Assembly (NCBI RefSeq): GCF_913055775.1
Contig: NZ_CAJXJX010000002.1
Location: 1-56,519, forward strand
Origin: an uncultured Demequina sp.
Lineage (GTDB): Bacteria > Actinomycetota > Actinomycetes > Actinomycetales > Demequinaceae
Length of the DNA: 56,519 nt
Direction of reading: 5' to 3'
The first letter of the stretch is position 1. Each line of letters begins with the position of its first letter. Made by a program: the position numbers and the translations under genes. Under the pieces are notes generated by a model that worked only from the letters and a program-made list of their open reading frames with translations, made no database searches and was not told where the DNA came from. Below are positions 1-8,742 of this stretch, piece by piece.

Positions 1-12
1 TACCCTTGTCCG
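1..12 (+). promoter_or_regulatory. Putative leaderless -10 box for the L,D-transpeptidase gene
   Basis: TACCCT at 1-6 is followed by six bases and then the GTG at 13. The same TANNNT-N6-start layout recurs at six other genes in this window. It supports position 13 as the real start and suggests a transcript without a 5' leader. The -35 region lies outside the window. Confidence 0.5.
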
Positions 13-957
13 GTGCCCTCCGATGTGAACTCCGCAGCGGCCGCCGACGAGCCCGCGGACAGTGTGCCCGCGGACAAGCCCGCGGCGACCGAGCCCACGG
101 CCACCGAGCCCACGGCCACCGAGCCCAAGCAGCGCAACCGGGCGCTCGTGGCCGCGATCGTCGCCGCCGCCGTCGCCGCGGCTGTCGCGGTGGTCGCCAT
201 CGTGTTCTGGCCGCGGCCCGACGACGACGTCCAGGCGTCGGGCACGCCGTCCACGTCCCCAGCGACGCCAGCGCCGTCCACCACGCCATCGCCATCGCCT
301 TCGGCGACCTCGTCAGAGGCGGGCATCGCGCCCGGCGAGATGGTCGTCCAGACCACGGGAGCTCCGATCGCGATCTTCGCGAACGCTGGTGACCAGGAGC
401 CGAGCGGAGAGCTCAGCGAGTGGTCACTGTACGGGTCGCCCACGACGCTGCTGGGGTTCGACTCCGTGGAGATCGACGGCGCCATGTGGATCGAGGTCGA
501 GGGCATCGGCGCCCCCAATCACGAGCGCTCATGGGTGCGAGCCGACGACGTGACCGTCACCTCCACAGACATGGCGATCCACATCTACCTCGACGAGCGG
601 GAGCTGGAGCTGGTGGATGGCGCGGAGGTTGTCCTGACCAGCGCCGTGGTCATCGGGGCGGACGAATCACCCACGCCGCTCGGGACCTTCTGGGTCACGG
701 ATCCGCTGGACTTCAGCACCAACGACACCGGCGTCTACGGCGCATACGCGCTCGGGCTCAACGGCTTCTCCGAGGTCCTGGAGGAGTTCAACGGCGGGCC
801 GCCACAGATCGCCGTGCACGGCACCAACCAGCCCGATCTCGTGGGTCAGGCGGTGTCGAACGGCTGCATCCGCGTCCCGAACGCTGTCGCGCTCGACCTG
901 GGAGCCGCCGCTCCCGTGGGCACCCCGGTCATCGTCTCGCAGTCGCGCTCGGCCTGA
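13..957 (+). CDS. Membrane-anchored L,D-transpeptidase (YkuD domain)
   Basis: Probable peptidoglycan L,D-transpeptidase acting outside the membrane. The 314-residue product has an acidic cytoplasmic N-terminus with a short TEPTA repeat (from a repeated 15-base unit), one membrane segment at about residues 43-66, a Pro/Ser/Thr-rich linker (about 75-100) and a C-terminal YkuD domain. The catalytic signature is visible as HGTNQPD followed by SNGCIRVPN, giving the family's His and Cys. Between linker and catalytic domain there is an SH3-like stretch of about 80 residues. The GTG start is supported by a TANNNT box six bases upstream. The gene converges on ldh. The fold and catalytic class are secure; whether it makes 3-3 crosslinks or attaches another substrate cannot be told. 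Confidence 0.88.
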   Translation: MPSDVNSAAAADEPADSVPADKPAATEPTATEPTATEPKQRNRALVAAIVAAAVAAAVAVVAIVFWPRPDDDVQASGTPSTSPATPAPSTTPSPSPSATSSEAGIAPGEMVVQTTGAPIAIFANAGDQEPSGELSEWSLYGSPTTLLGFDSVEIDGAMWIEVEGIGAPNHERSWVRADDVTVTSTDMAIHIYLDERELELVDGAEVVLTSAVVIGADESPTPLGTFWVTDPLDFSTNDTGVYGAYALGLNGFSEVLEEFNGGPPQIAVHGTNQPDLVGQAVSNGCIRVPNAVALDLGAAAPVGTPVIVSQSRSA

Positions 958-959
958 CG

Positions 960-982
960 GTTCGCCGCTCCCACTCGCGAAC
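960..982. terminator. Weak hairpin between convergent ldt and ldh
   Basis: GTTCGC at 960-965 pairs with GCGAAC at 977-982 across an 11-base loop, just after the transpeptidase stop and before the ldh stop. There is no T-tract, so this is only a possible bidirectional terminator. Confidence 0.3.
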
Positions 983-987
983 GGGGC

Positions 988-1941
988 CTAGACCGCTCCG
1001 AACCGCTCCGCGGTCTCGCGGATCGAGCGGGCCGACGCCTCGAGCGCGGCCTCCTCGGCAGCGTCCATGGGCGTCACGGCGTGGTGCTCGATGCCGTTGC
1101 GGCCGATCACGGCGGGCAGAGACATGCAGACCTCGCCCACATTGGGGTAGTCGATGAGCGTGGAGACCGGCATGATGCGCCGCTGGTCGCCCAGCACGGC
1201 CTCCACAATGCGCGCGCCGGCCGCGCCGACCGCGTAGTTGGTCGCGCCCTTGCCCTCGATGATCGTGTAGGCGGATCGCATGACGTCGTGGTGGATCTGC
1301 TCCCGCACCTCCTCGGTCATCACGACTTCGCCGTCGCGGCCGCGCCACTCCGTGAGCGGCTGGCCACCGATCGTTGCCGAGGACCACAGCGCCACCTCGG
1401 AGTCGCCGTGCTCGCCCGCGATGTACGCGTGGACGTTGCCCACGGCCACGTCGCACTTCGCCGCGATCTGGTGGCGGAGACGCGAGGTGTCGAGCGCCGT
1501 GCCTGAGCCGAACATCTGCGCCGGATCCATACCGGACTTCTTGATCGCGGCGAGCGTCACGACGTCCACAGGGTTGGTGACGAGGATGTAGATCGCGTTC
1601 GGCGCGGCCTTGATCAACGGCGGCAGGACCTTGTCCATGAGCGAGATCGTGGCACCCGCGAGGTCCATACGCGACTGGCCGGGCTGCTGCTTGGCTCCGG
1701 CGGTGATGACCACGACGTCCGACCCCTCGACCACGCTGATGTCGTCCGATCCCAGCACCGTCGCCTCGGGCATGAACTGGATGCCCTGAGCGAGATCGAG
1801 AGCCTCCGCCTCGACCTTGGCCTTGTTGATGTCGTACAGAGCGACGGTCCGCGCGAAACCGCGCATCAGGCCTGCATAGGCCAGGGTTGCACCGACGGCG
1901 CCCGCGCCGACGATGGACACCTTCGAGGTCTTGGCTTCCAC
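988..1941 (-). CDS. ldh: L-lactate dehydrogenase
   Basis: NAD-dependent interconversion of pyruvate and L-lactate in the cytoplasm. The 317-residue length is normal for the LDH/MDH superfamily. The N-terminal Rossmann motif is GAGAVGA (residues 12-18), and the acidic residue at the end of strand 2 (Asp37 in ALYDIN) fits NAD. Further landmarks are VTNPVD and the catalytic-His motif GEHGDSE. QSRMDL carries the substrate-binding loop Arg; Gln just before it fits LDH rather than MDH, where Arg is expected. The GTG start has a good GGAGG about five bases upstream. It stands alone, convergent with the transpeptidase. With phosphoketolase, Pta and AckA in the same window it points to mixed lactate/acetate fermentation. 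Confidence 0.92.
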   Translation of the reverse strand: MEAKTSKVSIVGAGAVGATLAYAGLMRGFARTVALYDINKAKVEAEALDLAQGIQFMPEATVLGSDDISVVEGSDVVVITAGAKQQPGQSRMDLAGATISLMDKVLPPLIKAAPNAIYILVTNPVDVVTLAAIKKSGMDPAQMFGSGTALDTSRLRHQIAAKCDVAVGNVHAYIAGEHGDSEVALWSSATIGGQPLTEWRGRDGEVVMTEEVREQIHHDVMRSAYTIIEGKGATNYAVGAAGARIVEAVLGDQRRIMPVSTLIDYPNVGEVCMSLPAVIGRNGIEHHAVTPMDAAEEAALEASARSIRETAERFGAV

Positions 1942-2025
1942 TATTCCTCCAGCAGTCGGGGTGACCTCGCCAGCCTAGCGGGACGGCCGTCACACCGCCC
2001 GGGCTGATGCCCGCCGGACCAGCGT

Positions 2026-3564
2026 CTACGCACACATGATCTCGGTCGCGTTCGGGTGCGCCGCGTGCCACGCATCCTCGAGGGCCCAGGCCTCGCGGTC
2101 GAGCGCACGGATGAAGGCCTCATCCTCGGGGGTCACGGGCGGCAATGGCTCGTTCCCGAGCAGGTGGATGCCACCCAGGTCGATGTCGAAGACGGCGTCA
2201 CCGCCCGGTTGGGGTGTTCGCGTCGGGTCGAGGTGTGCGGGCGGGACGAAGTGCACGCGTCCGGCAGTGACGGCGACCTGCCACCCCTGGGTGTGGATGT
2301 CGTGGTGACATCGCGTGCACAGCATGACGCCGTTCTCAAGGTCGGAGCGCCCGCCCATCGCCCAGAACACGATGTGATGGGACTCGCAGTGTTCAGGCGG
2401 GGCATGACACCTGGCGCAGCCGCCGTCGCGCCCCAGCAGCGCGGTGCGTTGAGCGCCGGTGAACAGCCGTTTGCGTCTGCCCCAGTTGAGCACCGTTCCA
2501 TCGCGATCGACGACTTCGGGGATGGTGCAGGCGTCGCCGGCCAGGCGCATGGCCTCGCGCGCCGAGACAGGCGTGGCGATGCCGTCGATCGAGGCCAGCC
2601 CCTCGCCGGTCGCGGCCTGCTCGCGCGTCATCCGAATGACCAGCGAGGTACGCACACCGGACTTCTGGGTGCCCTCGCAGTCCAGCGCGTGGCGGGCGAG
2701 ATCGTGCAGCGCGTCGGCGCGGATCTGCCCGATCGTGCGGCGCTCGACGACCTCCCCGTCGCCAGCAGTCTCGTGGAACTGGTCCGGCCGCGACTGCTGG
2801 CGGACCTGCAGAGTGGCCATCTGCTCCAGCACCGTCAGGATCGGGGCCGCGGTGACGGCATCCATCTCACCGTGGAAGACCACCTTGCCGGTGTGGTCCT
2901 GCTTCCACCAGAAGTACCGCTGCTCGTGGTTGACCTGCTCGCGCTTGCGGTGCTCCTCGACATCGACTCTCGCGACCGCGCGTGCCACCATGCGCTTCAC
3001 GCCAGCGACATTGAGCGTGCGGGCCTTGTTCACGAACCGCGTCTCGAGCTCGGTCAGCGCCTCATTCGATACCCGGCCTGCGAGCTCGTTGAGCCCCTTC
3101 ACGATCGCCGCAGCGGCCTCCACCGCCAGATCCCCGACCATCTGCGCGCCCGCCACGAGCGGATACTTGGGCCGCGTCTTCGCCGCGGGCGCCTGCTGGG
3201 GTTCAGTCGAAGCCGAGGGCTCCGCGATCGGGGCGGAATTGTCCTCGATCGGCGTGAATGCATCCCCCGCCTCCACCGTCGACCGCGCGCGCGGCACCGT
3301 CCCGCCCTGAAACTTCGAGAACATCGTGGGCGCATCCCCGTGGCCCTCCCCTCGGGCGAGACCCCCACCCGGCAAGTCGGGATCCGTGCGCCGGGCCACC
3401 TCGCCGGCATAGCGGGCTTCGACCGCCCCCACCGTGCGAGACACCTTGCCCACCCACTCGAGGCGGTCCACCAGCGCCGCCCTCGACAGCCCCGAGATGT
3501 CCTCGGACGCGACAGCGCTCAGCAGCGAGACAAGCCGCTCGAGATCTGCCGTCGAAACCGTCAT
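2026..3564 (-). CDS. DUF222 / 13E12-type HNH endonuclease domain protein
   Basis: 512-residue member of the large actinobacterial family with an N-terminal DUF222 (13E12 repeat) region and a C-terminal HNH nuclease domain. The HNH part is at about residues 380-430: a CARC pair, the ESHHI motif, an Asn in LENG and the CTRCHHDIH segment supply the zinc ligands and catalytic histidines. The N-terminal 150 residues include a low-complexity Pro/Ala/Glu stretch. The family is multicopy and highly variable in actinobacteria; its role (mobile-element related or DNA degrading) is not established. It stands alone, with 283 bases of apparently non-coding DNA upstream. The ATG at 3564 lacks a strong ribosome site, so the exact start is less certain than the identity. 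Confidence 0.85.
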   Translation of the reverse strand: MTVSTADLERLVSLLSAVASEDISGLSRAALVDRLEWVGKVSRTVGAVEARYAGEVARRTDPDLPGGGLARGEGHGDAPTMFSKFQGGTVPRARSTVEAGDAFTPIEDNSAPIAEPSASTEPQQAPAAKTRPKYPLVAGAQMVGDLAVEAAAAIVKGLNELAGRVSNEALTELETRFVNKARTLNVAGVKRMVARAVARVDVEEHRKREQVNHEQRYFWWKQDHTGKVVFHGEMDAVTAAPILTVLEQMATLQVRQQSRPDQFHETAGDGEVVERRTIGQIRADALHDLARHALDCEGTQKSGVRTSLVIRMTREQAATGEGLASIDGIATPVSAREAMRLAGDACTIPEVVDRDGTVLNWGRRKRLFTGAQRTALLGRDGGCARCHAPPEHCESHHIVFWAMGGRSDLENGVMLCTRCHHDIHTQGWQVAVTAGRVHFVPPAHLDPTRTPQPGGDAVFDIDLGGIHLLGNEPLPPVTPEDEAFIRALDREAWALEDAWHAAHPNATEIMCA

Positions 3565-3847
3565 GGGAACATCCCACCATCGACCTCTGACATCGAGCGG
3601 CAGCCCGGCAACCCACCAGGGAGACGCGAGACCGGACGCCAGCTGCCTCCAGGCACATGGATGTGACGTCAGTGCCGAGATTCTCGCTGGTCGCGACGTC
3701 GCGCTCGGCGTACATGGCGTACATCTCGACGCGGAGGCACCACTCGTCAGCGACCATCCAGCCGCTGCGACCCATCGAGAGCTCGAACCCGCTCCCCGAT
3801 GCCTGAGTGCCGAGATCGCCGCCCACGGGCCCGGGATGCCCCGGGCG
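3565..3847. other. Non-coding gap between the HNH gene and pcrA
   Basis: This 283-base stretch holds the upstream region of the HNH gene and the 3' side of pcrA. I see no convincing ORF, RNA gene or strong hairpin. The reading frames crossing it have no recognisable domain and extend the complement of the HNH gene. Confidence 0.5.
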
Positions 3848-6256
3848 CTAGAGCTTCTCGAGCGAGTTGAACCGCAGCACCAGGCGTTTCACGCCCGCGT
3901 CACCGAAGTCGACGACCGCGACCGCGTTGCGGCCCGAGCCCTCGGTGCCCACGACCTTGCCCATCCCGAACTTGTCGCTCAGCACGCGCTCGCCGGCCTC
4001 GAAGCCCACATCGCCGGCCGATGCGCCGGGCGGCGAGGGCGGCACGCGGCGGGAGCGAACGGCCCCCGCCTTGGCGTAGGTGTTGCCGTCATCGCGGTCC
4101 TGAGAGCCTCCGTAGGAGCCGCCAGATCCACCCGAGCCCCATCCCCCGGACGACCACGACGACGACCCCCTCCGGTCGGACCGCGCGCGCAGCGAGGACA
4201 TCGTGGTCTCGGAGACCTTCCACTCGATGAGCTCGGACGGGATCTCCTCGCAGAAGCGCGACGCCCCGAAATACTGGGGCGCACCCCAGCTCGCGCGCAT
4301 CTGCGCGCGCGTGAGGTACAGCCGCTCGCGCGCACGCGTGAGACCCACGTACGCGAGGCGGCGCTCCTCCTCCATGTCCTTGGGGGCGCCGGACTCGATG
4401 GACCGCATGTGCGGGAAGGTCCCGTCCTCCATGCCGGTGAGGAAGACGACCGGGAACTCGAGGCCCTTGGCGGTGTGCAGCGTCATCAGCGTGACCACGC
4501 CGCCGCTGCCGTCCGCGTCCGGAAGCTGGTCGGCATCGGCCACCAGAGCGACCTTCTCGAGGAAGTCCGGCAGGGTGCCGTCGGGATTCTCCTCCGAGAA
4601 CTCGCGACCCACGGACACGAGCTCCATGATGTTCTCGACGCGCGACGCGTCCTGCGGGTCCTCGGAAGCGCGGTAGGCCGCAAGCATCCCGGACCGGTCA
4701 GCAATCGCGTCCAGGACGCCGGCCGGACCGTTGTCCCTCGCCAGCGCGCGGAGGTCATCCATGAGCGCGACGAACTGCTCGATCGCGCGCACCGCGCGCG
4801 CCTGCAGCCCTGCCTCCGACGCGGACCGCAACGCGACCCCGAAACTGACGGGCGCATCGGCCGTCCCCAGGCTGCGCCGCAGCCTGTCGACCGCCTCCAC
4901 GGACGTATCGCCGATCGCCCGCTTGGGCGTGTTGATGATGCGCCGCGTCGCGACGTCGTCATCCTCGTTCACGACAGCCGCCAGGTAGGCGAGCATGTCC
5001 TTGATCTCCTTGCGCTCGTAGAAGCGCGTGCCGCCCACGACCTTGTACGGCACGTCCGCGCGCATGAAGCGCTCCTCGATCGCGCGGGACTGAGCGTTCG
5101 CGCGGTACATGACCGCGACATCGGCGGGCGCGACCTCGCCGGCGGCAATCAACCGCGCGATCTCGTCCGCGATGTACTGCGCCTCCTCCTGCTCGTTCTC
5201 GCCGGCGTATCCCTGGATGCGCTCCCCGGCACCGGCATCGGTCCAGAGGTTCTTGGGCGGGCGGCCCTCGTTGTTCGCGATCACCGCGTTCGCGGCGGAC
5301 AGGATGTTCTGCGTCGAGCGATAGTTCTGCTCGAGGCGCACGATGTGCGCGTTGGGGTAGTCCTTCTCGAACTCCAAAATGTTCCGGATCGTGGCGCCGC
5401 GGAAGGCGTAGATGGACTGGTCCGCGTCACCCACGACGGTGAGCTCGCCGGGCGGCAGGCTGGCGTCGTCTGCGGGCCCCACGAGCTCGCGCACCAGCAC
5501 GTACTGCGCGTGGTTGGTGTCCTGGTACTCGTCCACCAGGATGTGACGGAAGCGCTCGCGGTACTCGCGCGCGATCTGCGGGTTCTCCTGCAGCAGCCGC
5601 ACCGTCTTCACGATGATGTCGTCGAAGTCGACGGCGTTCGCGGCCTCGAGGCGCCGCTGGTACTCGCCATACGCGCGCCCCGCCGCGTGCTCGATCGTGA
5701 ACCGACTCGCCATCTCAGACCCGGCAAGTGCCGTCGCAGGGTCGATGAGCTCGTCCTTGTACGTCCCGATGCGGTTCAGCAGCGCCTTCGCCGTGAACTT
5801 CTTGGGGTCGATGTCCAGCTCCTTCATGACCAGCTTCATGAGGTTCTGGGAGTCCGCGGAGTCGTAGATCGAGAAGGTCGACTTCAGGCCGGCTGCCTCG
5901 TAGTCGCGGCGCAGGATGCGCACGCACGCACTATGGAAGGTGGCGACCCACATGTGCCGGCCCTCGGGCCCCACCAGCGCCGCCACGCGCTCGCGCATCT
6001 CCCCCGCCGCCTTGTTGGTGAAGGTGATCGCGAGGATCTCGTGCGGGCGGGCGCGACCGGACTCGAGCAGGTGGGCGATGCGATGCGTCAGCACGCGGGT
6101 CTTGCCCGACCCCGCGCCGGCGATGATCAGCAGCGCCTCGCCGTGGTGCAGGACCGCCTCCGCCTGCGAGGGATTGAGGCCCTCCACCAGCGCGGAGTGG
6201 GCGGCCGCCTGAGGGGTCGCGGGGGAGCCGTCGGAGATATCGAAGAGCGCGTCCAT
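3848..6256 (-). CDS. pcrA: ATP-dependent DNA helicase PcrA/UvrD
   Basis: Superfamily 1A 3'-5' DNA helicase for nucleotide excision repair and removal of proteins from DNA. The 802-residue chain shows the motifs in order: Q-motif region LNPSQAEAV, Walker A AGAGSGKT (46-53), motif Ia TFTNKAAGEM, Walker B/DEXX as VDEYQDTN, motif III GDADQSIYAFRGA, motif IV EQNYRST, motif V TLHTAKGLEFPVVFL and motif VI VGLTRARERL. The C-terminus has a Gly/Ser-rich spacer and then the PcrA-type domain (GDVGFEAGERVLSDKFGMGKV onward in family terms; about residues 730-802). A TAGACT box nine bases before the ATG suggests a very short leader. Assignment is firm. Confidence 0.96.
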   Translation of the reverse strand: MDALFDISDGSPATPQAAAHSALVEGLNPSQAEAVLHHGEALLIIAGAGSGKTRVLTHRIAHLLESGRARPHEILAITFTNKAAGEMRERVAALVGPEGRHMWVATFHSACVRILRRDYEAAGLKSTFSIYDSADSQNLMKLVMKELDIDPKKFTAKALLNRIGTYKDELIDPATALAGSEMASRFTIEHAAGRAYGEYQRRLEAANAVDFDDIIVKTVRLLQENPQIAREYRERFRHILVDEYQDTNHAQYVLVRELVGPADDASLPPGELTVVGDADQSIYAFRGATIRNILEFEKDYPNAHIVRLEQNYRSTQNILSAANAVIANNEGRPPKNLWTDAGAGERIQGYAGENEQEEAQYIADEIARLIAAGEVAPADVAVMYRANAQSRAIEERFMRADVPYKVVGGTRFYERKEIKDMLAYLAAVVNEDDDVATRRIINTPKRAIGDTSVEAVDRLRRSLGTADAPVSFGVALRSASEAGLQARAVRAIEQFVALMDDLRALARDNGPAGVLDAIADRSGMLAAYRASEDPQDASRVENIMELVSVGREFSEENPDGTLPDFLEKVALVADADQLPDADGSGGVVTLMTLHTAKGLEFPVVFLTGMEDGTFPHMRSIESGAPKDMEEERRLAYVGLTRARERLYLTRAQMRASWGAPQYFGASRFCEEIPSELIEWKVSETTMSSLRARSDRRGSSSWSSGGWGSGGSGGSYGGSQDRDDGNTYAKAGAVRSRRVPPSPPGASAGDVGFEAGERVLSDKFGMGKVVGTEGSGRNAVAVVDFGDAGVKRLVLRFNSLEKL

Positions 6257-6335
6257 GACCCGACGAGTCTAGGCGGTGGGGCGGACACCCGCCGACGGTC
6301 GCGACATCCTTCCCGGCGTGCACCGCCGCCCTCAG

Positions 6336-6347
6336 TAGGGTCAGGCC
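6336..6347 (+). promoter_or_regulatory. Putative leaderless -10 box for the lipoprotein gene
   Basis: TAGGGT at 6336-6341, six bases, then the ATG at 6348. No ribosome binding site is visible, which agrees with a leaderless transcript. No clear -35. Confidence 0.5.
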
Positions 6348-6869
6348 ATGCGCACGCTCGTCCCCCTCGGCTTGATCGCCGCCGCCCTCCTCGCCGGATG
6401 CTCCGCGGATGCCCCCGAGGCCGCCCAGTCGCTCGACGGCTGGGAGCCATCGGACCCCGAGATCACGGCGGTCGACTGCTCGGAGCTCCTCGAGGACTGG
6501 GATGGCGGTGCCGACGCGCCCCTGCGGTGCTGGGAGTTCGTCGAGACCGACGGGCTCACCACGCGCTTCGACCGGGTCGTCGCCGACCTCGAGGCCGGCC
6601 TCGGCGCCGCGCCCGCGGCGGACAGCCTCTGCTCGCAGGGCGTCGCCCCCGGTCGCGACATGCGCTGCTCGGCGCACTGGTCGTTCGACGACGGTCACCT
6701 CATGGTCGTCTCCGGCGTCACCATCACCGGGCTCGAGGCAGCGGTGAAGGCGGACGTCGACATCTCTGCGGCGACGCCCATCCGCCACGAGCTGACCCTC
6801 TGGACCTTGACGGACGCGCAGCTCAAGCAGAGCCTCGAGGCGGAGCGGGCGCTCGCCGAGATCGGCTAG
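6348..6869 (+). CDS. Putative secreted lipoprotein, function unknown
   Basis: 173-residue protein with a lipoprotein signal peptide: MRT, a hydrophobic core, then the lipobox LLAGC with Cys at residue 18, so it should be lipid-anchored outside the membrane. The mature part has four Cys residues (in VDCSE, LRCWE, LCSQG, MRCSA), possibly two disulfides. I do not recognise a named domain. Its stop overlaps the stop of the convergent HEAT-like gene in the sequence CTAG. A TAGGGT box six bases upstream supports the ATG at 6348. Confidence 0.75.
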   Translation: MRTLVPLGLIAAALLAGCSADAPEAAQSLDGWEPSDPEITAVDCSELLEDWDGGADAPLRCWEFVETDGLTTRFDRVVADLEAGLGAAPAADSLCSQGVAPGRDMRCSAHWSFDDGHLMVVSGVTITGLEAAVKADVDISAATPIRHELTLWTLTDAQLKQSLEAERALAEIG

Positions 6870-7348
6870 GACGCTTGGAGCGCCACGGTCCCGTGCTTCT
6901 CGAGCGCGGCCAGCGCGGCTTCTGCCGCGGCACGCACCTCGGGCTCGTCGTCGTACTTCGCGAGCCCGAGCAGCAGTCGCCACACCTCCCGGTCGGCGGG
7001 CGCGCGGCCGGCGGTGGCGAGGATGCCGAAGCACCGTGCGACGGTCGCGCGCACCGGCGCGCGGCGGTCGGTAGACATGACCTTGAGCTGAGGAACCATC
7101 GCCGCCAGCTCGCCGATGCGCTGCTCCCGTGCCGCGGCACGCTCGGCCTTGTCGGACGGCGAGGACCCCAGGGGAGCCGATGCGACGGCCGGGTCGCGCG
7201 GAGCAGGGGCCGATGCGGCGGTCGCCTGCGGGGGACCGATCCGCGGGGCGGGGGCGCCGGCCTGGTGGTGGCCCACCCAGAACGCGAGCGCGCGCAGGCG
7301 CGCGTCCTCGTCCGTCTGACCTCCCGAGAGGCCCGCCATCGTCGCCAT
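6866..7348 (-). CDS. Small HEAT-repeat-like protein, function unknown
   Basis: The C-terminal 90 residues are helical and HEAT-like: the segments around RAPVRATVARCFGILA and PEVRAAAEAALAAL have the spacing of two or three HEAT repeats, a protein-protein interaction scaffold. A Pro/Ala-rich linker separates them from the N-terminal helix (DEDARLRALAFWVGHH). I chose the ATG at 7348; an in-frame GTG at 7390 would add 14 residues, and an ATG at 7339 is also possible. None has an ideal ribosome site. The stop overlaps that of the convergent lipoprotein gene. No partner is evident. Confidence 0.6.
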   Translation of the reverse strand: MATMAGLSGGQTDEDARLRALAFWVGHHQAGAPAPRIGPPQATAASAPAPRDPAVASAPLGSSPSDKAERAAAREQRIGELAAMVPQLKVMSTDRRAPVRATVARCFGILATAGRAPADREVWRLLLGLAKYDDEPEVRAAAEAALAALEKHGTVALQAS

Positions 7349-7470
7349 CCTGTCCGGGTGTGTCCGCTTCGCACCCGCTCCTGGAGGCACAAACTACCCC
7401 AAACCCTCCGGAGTGCAAGCGGTGAAGGGTATGCCGCCGCCACCGCGACTGTCGAGCGGCGCAGGTGACG

Positions 7471-8004
7471 TCAGACCGCGATCGGCGGCGCCTCAGACCG
7501 GCCCGCGAACGCGGGCAGGACGTGCCTCCTGATCGCCCCGAGCACCGCCGCGGCCGTGGGGGCCGGATCGGCGTTCGCATGCACCGACCATCGGACGTCG
7601 CCGGACTCGCCCGCGAGCTCGCGCAGAGGCGCGGCGAGGCCGCCCGAGGCCGTGGCGTCGTGCGCGTAGTAGACCGTCGGATTCGGCTCCTCAGGGAGAG
7701 CGGGCTCATTGGCACGCCACTGGCTCCACACCTCGCGTGGCACGGCGAGCACACCGACCTCGAAGCGCACCGCGCCCACGGTGCTCCACGCCATGGGAGC
7801 GAAGCCCACGAGTAGGTGCCACACCTCGCTCGGGAAGCGGTACTGCTCGTCGGACCCGTCGAATCCCCATCCGTACATCACGGGCTGGATCTGGCGCTCG
7901 AGCATGGCTCGGTACGTGCGCCGTGCCGTCGGCTCCGGCTCGAGCGGCGGCAGCGTGGACCTCAGTCGACGTGCCTCACTGCGTTCCCCCAGGTGCATGC
8001 TCAT
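7471..8004 (-). CDS. Conserved hypothetical protein (DUF4304-like)
   Basis: 177 residues, no signal peptide or membrane segment. The pattern near residues 35-75 (an invariant-looking GWGFDGSDEQYRF, then WHLLVGF and FEVGVLAV) recalls the DUF4304-type proteins that occur widely in bacteria without known function. This resemblance is from memory of the pattern, not a search. The ATG at 8004 has GGAG about ten bases upstream. It may be co-oriented with the HEAT-like gene, 122 bases downstream. No function is proposed. Confidence 0.55.
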   Translation of the reverse strand: MSMHLGERSEARRLRSTLPPLEPEPTARRTYRAMLERQIQPVMYGWGFDGSDEQYRFPSEVWHLLVGFAPMAWSTVGAVRFEVGVLAVPREVWSQWRANEPALPEEPNPTVYYAHDATASGGLAAPLRELAGESGDVRWSVHANADPAPTAAAVLGAIRRHVLPAFAGRSEAPPIAV

Positions 8005-8091
8005 ACGTCATCTTCTCCACATATCGCCCGTTCCGGCGAGCCGGGAGGAGAAAGTTCACCACTCTGTGACCTGGCCTTCCCGGTCGCGAAT

Positions 8092-8742
8092 TCACACGAT
8101 CCGGCGCTGAGCCGCCCAGTGGGCGAGCTCGTGGCGGTTGGTCAGCTGAAGCTTGTGGAGCACCTTGCCCACGTGCGTCTCCACCGTCTTGATCGAGATG
8201 AAGAGCTTCTCGCCCACCTCGCGATACGTGTAGCCGCGCGCGATCAGTCGCATCACCTCCTGCTCGCGAGCGGTGAGCTTGTCGAGGTCCTCATCCGCGC
8301 TCGCCACCTCCCCGCCGGCCGCACCAAAGGCGTCGAGCACGAAGCCGGCGAGGCGCGGCGAGAACACCGCGTCGCCAGACGCGACCCTCCTCACCGCATC
8401 GGACAGGTCCGGACCCGAGATCGACTTGGTCACGTACCCGCGCGCGCCTGCGCGGATCACCGATACGACGTCCTCGGCGGAGTCCGACACGGACAGCGCG
8501 AGAACCCGGGTGCCCTCCACCCGGCCCTTGATGCCCTCGAGCACGTCGATCGCGCCGCCACCCTGGCCGCCGGGCAGGTGCACGTCGAGGATCACCACCT
8601 CGGGGCGACGGTCGAGGACCTCCGCGATCGCCGACTCGACGTCGCGGGCCTCGCCGAGCACGACGATGTCGTCGTCGAGCGACTCCCGCACCCCCACCCT
8701 GATCACGTCGTGGTCGTCCACGATCACCACTGACACGCTCAT
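8092..8742 (-). CDS. NarL/FixJ-family response regulator
   Basis: 216-residue two-component response regulator. The receiver domain (1-120) has the acidic pair in IVDDHD, the phospho-acceptor Asp in VVILDVHLPGG (about 54), and the switch Ser/Thr and Lys later in the domain (ALSVS, TKSIS). The C-terminal LuxR-type helix-turn-helix is plain (LTAREQEVMRLI, then ISIKTVETHV). The start overlaps the end of the kinase gene by four bases, so the two are translationally coupled. The divergent PspC-domain gene is its most likely target; kinase-regulator-PspC is a common actinobacterial envelope-stress arrangement. Confidence 0.92.
   Translation of the reverse strand: MSVSVVIVDDHDVIRVGVRESLDDDIVVLGEARDVESAIAEVLDRRPEVVILDVHLPGGQGGGAIDVLEGIKGRVEGTRVLALSVSDSAEDVVSVIRAGARGYVTKSISGPDLSDAVRRVASGDAVFSPRLAGFVLDAFGAAGGEVASADEDLDKLTAREQEVMRLIARGYTYREVGEKLFISIKTVETHVGKVLHKLQLTNRHELAHWAAQRRIV

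Noticed and set aside
61-135. Tandem 15-base repeats as a possible CRISPR or satellite
   Set aside because: They are in-frame codons for a TEPTA repeat in the L,D-transpeptidase N-terminus, without spacers.
3203-3826. A possible extra minus-strand gene upstream of the HNH gene
   Set aside because: Most of it lies in another frame of the HNH gene; the remaining part has no domain, no ribosome site and irregular codon use.
3434-7468. A very long open frame on the plus strand opposite pcrA and its neighbours
   Set aside because: It has no recognisable domain, mirrors the codon pattern of pcrA on the other strand, and its composition (His/Arg/Asp-rich) is what the complement of GC-rich coding DNA produces.
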